A DNA stretch of 8,239 nt from Acidobacteriota bacterium (GCA_003222835.1 QHXE01000132.1:1-8239); one strand, 5' to 3'; shown: positions 1-6,545, counted from the first letter of the stretch. Numbers and translations are program-made. Notes: generated by a model not told the origin, from the letters alone.

Positions 1-1
1 G

Positions 2-91
2 TTAGCGAAAACATTACGCCGCGCTTCCCCCAAGTGGGAAAGCATCCCGGCAGAAGAATTACTTGCGAATCTCTCCGCGGCTTTCAACTAA
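2..91 (+). CDS. Possible 3' end of a convergent gene (partial, unidentified)
   Basis: Plus-strand frame 2 is open from the window edge and ends at a TAA at 89-91. It gives about 29 residues, with the central stretch KWESIPAEELLANLSAAFN and then the stop. The residue mix and codon choice look protein-like, and the stop interleaves with the exbD2 stop (88-90), as expected for tightly convergent genes. I do not recognise the family, and the fragment is too short to assign. A competing reading is a minus-strand gene starting at an ATG at 45-43, open to the window edge (MLSHLGEARR...), but it has no clear Shine-Dalgarno sequence. Both readings are weak; the plus-strand one seems slightly better. 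Confidence 0.3.
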   Translation, partial: LAKTLRRASPKWESIPAEELLANLSAAFN

Positions 92-585
92 GGCAGATCG
101 TCAACCTGCAGGCCCACCGGGCTGGCGCCGGCGCCTTTGATCGCATCGATCACTTTTACCACGTCGCCGTAGCGTAGAGCGCGAGGCGCTTTTACGAATA
201 CAGTTTTCTCAATGCGCTGATCTTCCGGCACATCACTGCGGCTTTCCATGCCAACTTTGTAAGCGCGCTGTTCTTTGCGCTGCTGAAAGACTTGTTGTAG
301 CTTCGCCGCCAGGGCGCTGGGGTCATTCACTGAACCCATCGAATCCTGATTCAGCTTTATTTGCAAGTCCGTCGAGATCGACACCACCAACGTAAGCGGA
401 TTCGGTTTTAAGTTTTGTATGTTCTCGTTTGGGTCGCGCTGCGTTGGAATATCAGCCTTGAAACGGCTGGGCTTCAGCGGCGTAACCACCATGAAAATGA
501 TCAGCACCACCAGCAGCACGTCGATCAACGGTGTAACGTTAATGTACGGGACAGCGCGGTTGCGGCCCCCAGCACTCGTTGCCAT
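88..585 (-). CDS. exbD: ExbD/TolR-family biopolymer transport protein, second paralogue
   Basis: The protein has 165 residues. ExbD is a single-pass inner-membrane protein that works with ExbB as a proton channel and stator, using proton-motive force to energise TonB. A short cytoplasmic N-terminus leads into one membrane helix (about residues 15-36) with the family signature NVTPLIDVLLV; Asp22 matches the essential proton-carrying aspartate. The periplasmic domain follows, with a family-typical end (YGDVVKVIDAIKGAG...VGLQVDDLP). A charged stretch of about 20 residues (QQRKEQRAYKVGMESRSDVP) appears extra compared with short ExbDs. A longer reading with 13 more N-terminal residues is possible, but the Met at 585 has a GAGGG Shine-Dalgarno at 598-594 with 8-nt spacing, and it gives a normal ExbD N-terminus. 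It is the last recognised gene of the tonB-exbB-exbD-exbD block. The family call is firm. The exact role (TonB-type or Tol-type) rests on the adjacent tonB. Confidence 0.93.
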   Translation of the reverse strand: MATSAGGRNRAVPYINVTPLIDVLLVVLIIFMVVTPLKPSRFKADIPTQRDPNENIQNLKPNPLTLVVSISTDLQIKLNQDSMGSVNDPSALAAKLQQVFQQRKEQRAYKVGMESRSDVPEDQRIEKTVFVKAPRALRYGDVVKVIDAIKGAGASPVGLQVDDLP

Positions 586-601
586 AAACTTCGCCCTCGG
601 T

Positions 602-642
602 TTGGAACCAGCGAGCGTTAGCACTCGGGCTCGCGGTTCCAG
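602..642. repeat. Hairpin-forming inverted repeat between the two exbD genes
   Basis: The arms TGGAACC-a-GCGAGC (603-616) and GCTCGC-GGTTCCA (629-641) are complementary apart from one unpaired base, around a 12-nt loop. This gives a 13-bp stem filling most of the 71-nt gap between the exbD1 stop and the exbD2 start. It has no U-tract, so it is not a standard intrinsic terminator. The minus-strand sequence GGAACCGCGAG recurs at 1191-1201, suggesting a dispersed repeat motif. It ends upstream of the exbD2 Shine-Dalgarno, so it could affect mRNA stability or the relative expression of the two exbD genes; that is inference. Confidence 0.7.
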
Positions 643-656
643 ATTCGTTTCCAGGA

Positions 657-1142
657 TCAGGTTGCCGGTGGCGCCGCAGTCACGCCCTTCTTCAGCTTGT
701 CGGCAACCAGCCCTATTTTATCTACGCCCTTCTCGCGAACGGCGTTAATCACCTTAACGACCTCTCCGTAGCTGACCTCGACCCCACTCTTGATGTAGAC
801 GATCTTGTCTTCTTCCTTCTTGTTCGCCAGTGATTTCTCGACCTGAGATTTCAGATCATCAAGATTGACCTTCTTTTTCCCCAGATAGTACTCGGTTTCC
901 TCGGGTCTGCACTGAGGGCGGTTGGTTGGGCACGTGATCGAGACGATGACCGAGGTTTCCTTAGTAATCGCCTGATCCTCATCCGGGTTTTTCATATCAC
1001 GAGGGATTGCAACCGTAACCCCCTGTTGCAGAAACGGCGTGACCACCATGAAGATGATCAGCAATACCAGCATAACGTCGACCATCGGCGTGACGTTGAT
1101 CTCCGACTGCAAACCGCCACCACCGCCAGCGCTCATTCCCAT
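657..1142 (-). CDS. exbD: ExbD/TolR-family biopolymer transport protein, first paralogue
   Basis: The protein has 161 residues. As an ExbD homologue it should partner ExbB in the inner membrane and couple proton flow to TonB. A glycine-rich N-terminus (five consecutive Gly, residues 6-10) precedes the signature INVTPMVDVMLVLLIIFMVV, the single membrane helix, with the conserved proton-site aspartate at Asp22. The periplasmic part ends in the family-typical VSYGEVVKVINAVREKGVDKIGLVAD. An unusual insertion, CPTNRPQCRPEE, carries Cys71 and Cys78 where most ExbDs have a short beta-turn; both should lie in the periplasm and could form a disulphide. The ATG at 1142 is chosen because GGGAG at 1154-1150 sits 7 nt upstream; the Met at residue 3 is too far from it. 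It lies between exbB and the second exbD. Confidence 0.94.
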   Translation of the reverse strand: MGMSAGGGGGLQSEINVTPMVDVMLVLLIIFMVVTPFLQQGVTVAIPRDMKNPDEDQAITKETSVIVSITCPTNRPQCRPEETEYYLGKKKVNLDDLKSQVEKSLANKKEEDKIVYIKSGVEVSYGEVVKVINAVREKGVDKIGLVADKLKKGVTAAPPAT

Positions 1143-1190
1143 AAGACATCTCCCTTCGCAGCTCCAGTCCGAAAAGTTGTGCGTGACCGC

Positions 1191-1206
1191 GGAACCGCGA
1201 GGTTCC
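1191..1206. repeat. Small perfect hairpin between exbB and exbD1
   Basis: GGAACC-GCGA-GGTTCC is a perfect 6-bp stem with a 4-nt loop, in the 96-nt gap between the exbB stop and the exbD1 start. On the mRNA (minus strand) the loop reads UCGC. No U-run follows, so termination is unlikely. The first 11 bases match the minus-strand sequence at 640-630 in the next gap of the operon, so the two hairpins probably derive from one repeat type. Confidence 0.6.
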
Positions 1207-1238
1207 CGACCACGATCTCACGCCCCTTAAACTTCGCG

Positions 1239-2015
1239 CTACGGATTCAATTGCTTCGTGCGATTCTTGATGAAGTAGTCAACCAACTCGGAAGCCGAGT
1301 TGTCCATCTCCACCACGAAGCCATCAACCTTGCCCGTGAAATAGTTGAATAGCCAAACGGCCGGAACCGCGACCACCAAGCCCAGTGCGGTGGTGAACAG
1401 CGCCTCGGAAATACCGCCGGCCACGGCGGCGATACCTGCGGATTCGGCGTTTTTCATTCCGCGGAAGGCGTTGATGATGCCAAACACCGTTCCGAACAGA
1501 CCCACAAAGGGCGCCGTGGAGCCAATCGTCGCCAGTCCCGACAAGCCTCGTCGAAACTCGGCCGTCTTGATTGCGATGGCCCGCTGTAGCGCGCGCTTCG
1601 ACGCATCAATTTCGTCACCTGAGATCTCGGACGATTGCTCGTGCGCTCGGAACTCCTGCAGTCCGCTGTTGACAACCATGGCCAAGTGCGACTTGCGATG
1701 CTTATCGCTGATGTTGATCGCCTCTTCGATGCGATTGTTTTTGAGCGCCTGCGCGACGCGCGGGGCAAACTCGCGCGATTGTTTCTTGGCCGCCGTATAA
1801 GTCAGATAACGCTCGACCATGATGGCGATCGAATACACGGACATAATCAAAAGAATGATCACGACCGTGATAGCGACGCTGCCCATGTTCTTAACCATCT
1901 CGGTGATGGTGAACTCGTTGCCGCCTGCCGGGCTGGCAGCCGGGCTAGGGGCCTGCCAGAGAAACAGAAGAAAGCCGATCGCTTTCGTTCCGAGAATGCT
2001 TGCAAGAATAGTCAC
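1239..2015 (-). CDS. exbB: ExbB/TolQ/MotA-family proton channel
   Basis: The protein has 258 residues. ExbB is the polytopic inner-membrane subunit that assembles as a pentamer around ExbD helices and feeds proton-motive force to TonB. Three expected membrane segments are visible at about residues 45-66, 160-184 and 196-224, with the large cytoplasmic loop between the first two. Hallmark motifs are STAPFVGLFGTVFGI (Thr176) and GISEALFTTALGLVVAVPA. Glu204, Thr176 and Thr209 align with E. coli Glu176, Thr148 and Thr181, which line the channel. An extra hydrophobic N-terminus (about residues 5-20) followed by a Pro/Ala/Ser linker could be a signal sequence or an extra helix, as in longer ExbBs. 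Translation begins at GTG, supported by a near-perfect Shine-Dalgarno GGAGGAG at 2027-2021 with 5-nt spacing. It lies 98 nt downstream of tonB. Confidence 0.95.
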   Translation of the reverse strand: MTILASILGTKAIGFLLFLWQAPSPAASPAGGNEFTITEMVKNMGSVAITVVIILLIMSVYSIAIMVERYLTYTAAKKQSREFAPRVAQALKNNRIEEAINISDKHRKSHLAMVVNSGLQEFRAHEQSSEISGDEIDASKRALQRAIAIKTAEFRRGLSGLATIGSTAPFVGLFGTVFGIINAFRGMKNAESAGIAAVAGGISEALFTTALGLVVAVPAVWLFNYFTGKVDGFVVEMDNSASELVDYFIKNRTKQLNP

Positions 2016-2063
2016 GGTAACTCCTCCAAGGTTTTATTACGTTGATTCCGACCGGCAATAAGA

Positions 2064-2084
2064 CCGAGCGCTGGCAGCTCTCGG
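2064..2084 (-). terminator. Weak hairpin after tonB, possible attenuator
   Basis: Read on the minus strand, CCGAG...CTCGG form a 5-bp stem extended by two further GC pairs across one A/G mismatch, around a 5-nt loop. It is followed by TCTTATT, only a modest U-run. It sits in the 98-nt gap between the tonB stop and the exbB start. It could partly attenuate transcription or protect the upstream mRNA end, or be just another small palindrome. Confidence in a terminator role is low. Confidence 0.22.
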
Positions 2085-2113
2085 CCCTCTGGGCGAACCA
2101 GCACCGGCTTCAA

Positions 2114-2899
2114 TTACTGCGCCACAAAGTTGTAGATAATCACACCGTTGACTTTGACCGGCTGGCCGGAAAGTTTGGTCGGCGTGAACCTCGACGCTCG
2201 CGCCGCCGCGACCGCCGCCGCTTGCAACAGCGGATGCCCGGACGTTGCATGCGCCGCCACCACACTGCCGTTCTCGTCTATCAGCACCTGCACGACCACC
2301 TGACCCGAGGCGTGAGCACTACGAGCAATCGGTGGATAAGGCGGCTGAACCAGATGCACCGCCTTGCCATTGAGCACGCCTCCGGAAATCGGCGCATGAG
2401 GCGTGGCCGCAGGCGTCGGTCTCGGCGGTGGTGGTGGTTCGCCAATCTCGACTTTGGCCGGGGCTGAAATGATCTGACCCGTGCCAGTGCCGGGAGCGAC
2501 CGGCGCAACCGCATTTGAGTTACCGCCACCCAGCATCGTCACGACACCTTTCCGAACCGGCGGCACCTCGCTCGCTTTCGCCGAGATCTCTTTCGGCACC
2601 AAATCCGTGCGCGATACATCGGCAATCAATTCCTTGCGCACATCGACATTCTTGCTGATGTCCATCTTTTCAGGTTTGGGTGCTTCCTTCTGTTGCTGCT
2701 GCTGCGGGACGGGGACGGGTGCAATCAAGGCGGTTAGCTCCAGAGTCTGCTGATCAATATTGGCCGAGGCCATCATGATGCCGGCGACAAAGGCCGCAAC
2801 CAAAAGCACGGCATAGATAGCCGTAGTCACCAGAATAAACGAACCTTTGCGCTTGTTATCGCCTGAATGCGAACCGGACTCAACCAGGTTATCGAACAT
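2114..2899 (-). CDS. tonB: TonB-family energy transducer
   Basis: The protein has 261 residues. It is anchored in the inner membrane, spans the periplasm and transmits force from ExbB/ExbD to outer-membrane TonB-dependent transporters. A cytoplasmic N-terminus with basic residues (KRK, 16-18) leads to one membrane helix (about 21-44). A linker with PVPVP, five Gln, KEAPKPEK and PPPPPRPTP (155-163) follows. The C-terminal TonB domain spans about 181-259, including LVQPPYPPIARSAHASGQVVVQVLIDENG and SRFTPTKLSGQPVKVNGVIIYNF. The E. coli helix has a Ser-x3-His motif; here Thr25 and Tyr29 hold that spacing and no His lies in the helix. The start is secure: GGGAGGA at 2912-2906 lies 6 nt upstream of ATG. 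It heads the tonB-exbB-exbD-exbD block and follows a long leader with a candidate promoter. Confidence 0.93.
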   Translation of the reverse strand: MFDNLVESGSHSGDNKRKGSFILVTTAIYAVLLVAAFVAGIMMASANIDQQTLELTALIAPVPVPQQQQQKEAPKPEKMDISKNVDVRKELIADVSRTDLVPKEISAKASEVPPVRKGVVTMLGGGNSNAVAPVAPGTGTGQIISAPAKVEIGEPPPPPRPTPAATPHAPISGGVLNGKAVHLVQPPYPPIARSAHASGQVVVQVLIDENGSVVAAHATSGHPLLQAAAVAAARASRFTPTKLSGQPVKVNGVIIYNFVAQ

Positions 2900-3298
2900 C
2901 TTTTATCCTCCCTCTATCGGTGCCAAAAGGGCCGAGTCTAAGAATGACAAACCAGCAATGCGATCATGAACCCATCGCTGAACCCGCTCGATGAACAAGA
3001 AGGGGAAGCAGCGAAGGACACGCGCATTCAAAAATATCGCCACGTCGGATCCGGCCGCTTTGCGAGACACAAATAAACTGGCCGTTCACAACGTGCAAAC
3101 CGCCGTGCATCTGGCCCCTAATCAGTCAGGGCACGATGGCAATGCGTATTTAATTGGCCAGCAACGGGTGCAGTCTATGCTGCAAACACGCGCAAAGTCA
3201 AGAACAATTCCAGTAGAAATCTGTGGCAACTTTGCGAGTCAATTGCCGGTCAACATCCGCAACTTATTAGACCCCGGGTAGCAGAACTTGGTTCCCGA
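2900..3298. other. Long gap between secF and tonB, no convincing gene
   Basis: These 399 bp separate the secF stop from the tonB start. A plus-strand reading frame (2991-3281, 96 codons) exists but has no Shine-Dalgarno and resembles nothing I recognise. The minus strand holds a sigma70-like promoter (3172-3201) and, just downstream of the predicted start site, an imperfect inverted repeat (3137-3160, TGGCCAAT...ATTGCCA) that could be an operator or a leader hairpin. I found no clear terminator after secF: only short palindromes (GAAC-CAA-GTTC) without a T-run. No known riboswitch consensus was recognised in the roughly 265-nt leader. Confidence 0.6.
3172..3201 (-). promoter_or_regulatory. 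Candidate sigma70-type promoter for the tonB operon
   Basis: On the minus strand, TTGACT (3201-3196) is followed after 18 nt by TAGACT (3177-3172). The -35 box matches TTGACA at five positions and the -10 box matches TATAAT at four, including the key first, second and sixth bases. It is the best promoter-like pair I saw in the gap. Transcription would start near 3165, leaving a leader of about 265 nt before tonB. Promoter consensus in this lineage is assumed, so confidence is moderate. Confidence 0.45.
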
Positions 3299-4393
3299 TC
3301 AAGCCGCGCGCGAAGGTTTTCCCACGCCGTTGCGGGCCCGCTCTTCGCGAGCAAGGTTTGCATTGACGCCTTTTTGGCGTGGAGTCAAGGACGGCAGTTT
3401 GTTAGCCGCTTCCAGCCGCTTTTCCCACCAAACCATGATTGGCCCGGCGACTGCGATGGTGTCGTACGTGCCGAAAATAATACCCATCAGCAGCGCCAGC
3501 GCGAACGGCCTGAGCGTTTCGCCGCCTAATAACACCAACGCTATCACCGAAAGAAAAACCAGCCCCGACGTAATCACGGTGCGCGAAAGGGTCTGATTGA
3601 TCGAAAGGTTGGTGACGTCGTACAAACTCATCCGCCGATACAGCTTTCGATTTTCGCGAATGCGATCGAAGATCACGATTGAATCGTTCACGTCGAAGCC
3701 TACTAAGGTGAGCAGCGCTGCGATCACAGTTAGATTGATCTCGATCTGAAAAATCGAAAAGAGGCCGAGCGTCACCAGCACCGTGTGAAAGACGGCGATC
3801 ACGGCTGCGGCGCCATAAGTCCACTCGAATCGAAACGCGATGAATAGCAGCATGCCGATCAAGGCAGCCACCGTGACCGCAATCGCCTGAGTGCGCAATT
3901 GCTTGCTGGCGATCTGGCCAACGGCTTCGGTCCCTTCGATCTTGTACGCAGCTTTCGGATCTTCCGGCAGACTCTTGGTGGCTTCAGCTTCTGCTCCAAA
4001 GGTATTGAGCGCCTCTCTGACCTTGGCGCGAGCGGCGTCGACTCCGGCTTGACTCTCGCCAGTCTGCGATTCCTGAAAACCCTCATGCGGCACTCTGACA
4101 AGAAACCAGCCTCGCTTATCCAAAACCGGCTGGATAAGGGCGTCTTTAATTCCCGCTTTACCGATAGCAGCGCGAAGGCCCTCAACTGAAGGTGGCTGCT
4201 TGAAGCTCACGGTGACGACGGTTCCGCCTTTGAAATCAACTCCCAGATTGAAAGCTTCGCTGCCGTTCGGGTGAACCCTGTGGCGGTAAAGAGCGGTCCC
4301 CATCCCGGCCAGCATCAGGACAATAGAAAGGCCGATGAAGATTCGGCGCTTGCCCAGCCAATCAATATTTATATCTCTGAATACTCGAATCAT
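3299..4393 (-). CDS. secF: Protein translocase subunit SecF
   Basis: The protein has 364 residues. SecF pairs with SecD to form an RND-type membrane complex that uses proton-motive force to help pull preproteins through SecYEG on the periplasmic side. The N-terminal helix (about 17-36) is followed by the SecF signature FNLGVDFKGGTVV (48-60), a periplasmic domain to about residue 165, and five further membrane segments between about 168 and 322. The fourth-helix motif VGFDVNDSIVIFDRIREN (231-248) contains the conserved ND (Asp237) and DRIREN residues; RTVITSG follows at 271-277. The C-terminal tail of about 40 residues is basic and variable. An in-frame TAA lies three codons upstream, so the ATG at 4393 is the earliest possible start. 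The Shine-Dalgarno is weak (AAGAG close to ATG, GAGAGG farther up). Only 20 nt separate it from secD, suggesting co-transcription and perhaps translational coupling. Confidence 0.97.
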   Translation of the reverse strand: MIRVFRDINIDWLGKRRIFIGLSIVLMLAGMGTALYRHRVHPNGSEAFNLGVDFKGGTVVTVSFKQPPSVEGLRAAIGKAGIKDALIQPVLDKRGWFLVRVPHEGFQESQTGESQAGVDAARAKVREALNTFGAEAEATKSLPEDPKAAYKIEGTEAVGQIASKQLRTQAIAVTVAALIGMLLFIAFRFEWTYGAAAVIAVFHTVLVTLGLFSIFQIEINLTVIAALLTLVGFDVNDSIVIFDRIRENRKLYRRMSLYDVTNLSINQTLSRTVITSGLVFLSVIALVLLGGETLRPFALALLMGIIFGTYDTIAVAGPIMVWWEKRLEAANKLPSLTPRQKGVNANLAREERARNGVGKPSRAA

Positions 4394-4413
4394 CGGCTCT
4401 TAAGATTTACCTC

Positions 4414-6120
4414 TCATATGCTCAGCGACTCCACTCGTTTTCCCTTGCGAGTGAGCAGCCAGATGAATATCGTTCGCGAAACATAGACCGCCGAGAACAA
4501 GTTAACCAGCAAGCCCAAAACCAGCGTCACCGCAAATCCGCGAATCGGACCTACGCCAAATACGTACAGAAACAGTGACGAGACGATGGTCGTCACGTGC
4601 GTATCGATGATCGTCACAAAGGCGTGGCCGAAACCCTGCTCGACGGCGGATGGCACCGTTTTGCCGGAGCGCAATTCTTCGCGAATGCGCTCAAAGATCA
4701 AAACGTTGGAATCCACGGCCATGCCGATCGTCAGAATAATGCCGGCGATACCCGGCAGCGTCAGGGTGGCGCCGAACATGATCAGCCCGGCAATCATTAG
4801 GATCATATTGAGCAACAAGGCGACGACTGCGTTGATTCCCGAGCCGCGATAATAGAGCAGCATGAAAACCACGACCAGCGCCAAACCCAGGACTGATGCG
4901 CGCACTCCAGAATGAATTGAATCAGCGCCAAGACTCGGTCCGACCGTACGCTCTTCCGTATATTCAATCGGTGCGGGCAGTGCGCCGGAGCGCAGCGTTA
5001 GCGCGAGATCGTCAGCCGACTGTTTCGAAAAACGTCCGGTAATTTCTCCCTGATCGAATATCTGCCCCTTGATGAAGGCAATCGATTTGACTTCATCATT
5101 GAGGACCACGCCCATGTATTCATTAATATTAGCGCCCGTCCACGCGCCAAATTTGTCCGCGCCGGATTTCTTGAGCGAGAAAGCAATCTCATATTCTTCA
5201 CCGCCGGCACGTGCGGGGTTGGCCGTAGCGGTCCGCAACTCCGCTCCATCGATAATTGCCGGGGACTCAACTACCACCCATTTCTTCGGCGGCGCAACGT
5301 TCGGATTCGATTCCCGCGCCGCCAACTCACTTCGTTCGGTATAAGGGAGCACGCGACGACTCGTCGGAATGTTCCCGCCGCTGTTCAGGGACGCGATTGC
5401 TTCTTCTTTAGTCGAATAGGTTTGGGACGGCGCAGGGCTCGGTGGACTGATAACGTGGACAAGTTCCAGGTGTGACTGACCGGCCAGCAACTGCTTCACG
5501 TGTTCGGGGTCCTGCACGCCGGGCATTTGCAGAAGGATCTCGTGAGAGTTCTGTCCTCCATGGCGCGCCAGCGTCGGCTCGGCAACGCCGATCGCGTTAA
5601 TGCGGCTCTCAATGATCTTCATCGCCTGATCAGTTGCCGATTCGCCGAGCGAAACCTGCGTAGCTCCTTTCAACGTCCACGAAACCGTGTTTCCTGAAGA
5701 AGAAAACGACCAGCCGACGCGATCGCTTAGATCGACTTTCTTTTCCACCGCGTCGCGAATGTCTTTGACCTTGGAGGGATCTCCGACTTGCAGAGAGACA
5801 CGATAATTACCGCTCGCAGCTTCGGCCCGCGCGTCCTTCACATCAAAGCCGGCATCCTTCGCGGCATTTTGCGCGGCGGTGGCGCTGTCTTCCGTGAGGC
5901 GCTTCAAATAATCCTCGACCTTGACGCGCATCACCAGATGCGATCCGCCTTTCAGATCCAGCCCAAGAGAAATGTTTTGCGCGAGCGTCGCCTTGATCCC
6001 CGACCAGGTGAAGTCTTTGAAGTGAGGCCGCCGGCCATGCGGGCCAATCACGATGTAAATGCCGACAACCGTGACGATGCCGATGATTATCGATCGCTGC
6101 AGTAAGTTCTTCTTCTTCAT
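4414..6120 (-). CDS. secD: Protein translocase subunit SecD
   Basis: The protein has 568 residues. SecD is the larger half of the SecDF complex that assists late steps of preprotein export using the proton gradient. Visible in order are an N-terminal helix (about 8-27), the signature NISLGLDLKGGSHLVM (49-64), the periplasmic P1 region including IESRINAIGVAEPTL (170-184), a long Pro/Ser-rich linker (about 225-285), and ITGRFSKQSADDLALTLRSGALPAPIEYTEE (360-390) leading into five membrane helices. The proton-relay motif GMAVDSNVLIFERIREEL (466-483) holds Asp470, matching E. coli Asp519. A longer start (TTG at 6138) would add six residues encoded inside a palindromic repeat. I chose the ATG at 6120 because MKKKNLLQRSIII is a normal SecD N-terminus. 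No good Shine-Dalgarno precedes it, and a repeat arm ends 9 nt upstream, an odd feature for this gene. It lies downstream of yajC and just upstream of secF. Confidence 0.97.
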   Translation of the reverse strand: MKKKNLLQRSIIIGIVTVVGIYIVIGPHGRRPHFKDFTWSGIKATLAQNISLGLDLKGGSHLVMRVKVEDYLKRLTEDSATAAQNAAKDAGFDVKDARAEAASGNYRVSLQVGDPSKVKDIRDAVEKKVDLSDRVGWSFSSSGNTVSWTLKGATQVSLGESATDQAMKIIESRINAIGVAEPTLARHGGQNSHEILLQMPGVQDPEHVKQLLAGQSHLELVHVISPPSPAPSQTYSTKEEAIASLNSGGNIPTSRRVLPYTERSELAARESNPNVAPPKKWVVVESPAIIDGAELRTATANPARAGGEEYEIAFSLKKSGADKFGAWTGANINEYMGVVLNDEVKSIAFIKGQIFDQGEITGRFSKQSADDLALTLRSGALPAPIEYTEERTVGPSLGADSIHSGVRASVLGLALVVVFMLLYYRGSGINAVVALLLNMILMIAGLIMFGATLTLPGIAGIILTIGMAVDSNVLIFERIREELRSGKTVPSAVEQGFGHAFVTIIDTHVTTIVSSLFLYVFGVGPIRGFAVTLVLGLLVNLFSAVYVSRTIFIWLLTRKGKRVESLSI

Positions 6121-6129
6121 CTCAACACT

Positions 6130-6202
6130 GTCCGACAAACTTTAGTTTGTCGCTGATTAACTGATCGAAACCACAACTACGACAAACTGAAGTTTATCGG
6201 AC
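6130..6202. repeat. Paired palindromic repeat (REPIN-like), copy 1, between yajC and secD
   Basis: Two 23-nt arms in inverted orientation (6130-6152 and 6180-6202) are separated by 27 nt. Both fit the oriented consensus GTCCGAYAAACTTY + AGTTTGTCG and differ from each other at two positions. Each arm is itself a hairpin: 6133-6152 is a perfect 9+2+9 palindrome, and 6180-6199 has one G/T-type mismatch. The element fills most of the 86-nt gap, starting 4 nt after the yajC stop and ending 9 nt before the secD ATG. The form (inverted pair of small hairpins between genes) is that of REPIN elements. It may also protect or structure the yajC-secD mRNA. Confidence 0.85.
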
Positions 6203-6206
6203 TTCT

Positions 6207-6506
6207 CTATTTCTTCTCCTCCGAGTCAACTCCGGCCACGGCGGAACGCGCAATCTCGAGGATTGACTTGTCCGCGCTCCGGATCAAAAAACTCGTATCG
6301 CGGACGGCCGTAATCACTCCGATGACTCCGCCCGTAGTAACCACTTTGTCGCCGGCTTTTAACTCTGCGATGGTCGCTTGAAGCTCTCGCTGTTTTTTCT
6401 GTTGCGGGCGTATTAAGAGTAAATAGAAGACGCCAAAAATTAAGAGCATCGGGATAAGTGCGCCGCCCAGTCCACCGATGCCACCTTGAAATAGAAACAA
6501 GAACAT
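6207..6506 (-). CDS. yajC: Preprotein translocase accessory subunit YajC
   Basis: The protein has 99 residues, normal for YajC, a small single-pass inner-membrane protein associated with SecDF and SecYEG. A short Gly-rich N-terminus precedes the membrane helix (about 15-33), directly followed by the family signature RPQQKKQRE (33-41). The cytoplasmic domain contains LKAGDKVVTTGGVIGVITAV (49-68), also diagnostic, and ends in an acidic/basic tail. The ATG at 6506 is the only sensible start, although no strong Shine-Dalgarno is visible. It sits between tgt and secD in the common tgt-yajC-secD-secF order, but here both flanking gaps are occupied by copies of the same palindromic repeat. Confidence 0.96.
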   Translation of the reverse strand: MFLFLFQGGIGGLGGALIPMLLIFGVFYLLLIRPQQKKQRELQATIAELKAGDKVVTTGGVIGVITAVRDTSFLIRSADKSILEIARSAVAGVDSEEKK

Positions 6507-6545
6507 AACGGAAGTTGTCCGACCTGGGTGATTAACGCGCCAATA

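Noticed and set aside
586..624. Longer exbD2 start at 624
   Set aside because: The Met at 585 has a well-spaced GAGGG site and yields a typical short cytoplasmic N-terminus. The extra 13 residues would be encoded by the intergenic hairpin region.
2991..3281. 96-codon plus-strand frame in the secF-tonB gap
   Set aside because: It has no Shine-Dalgarno, no recognisable motif, no hydrophobic or domain pattern, and overlaps the candidate promoter region antisense. It is most likely a chance frame.
6121..6138. TTG start for secD at 6138, giving six extra residues
   Set aside because: The added codons overlap the palindromic repeat and lack a Shine-Dalgarno; MKKKNLLQRS at 6120 is the normal SecD beginning.
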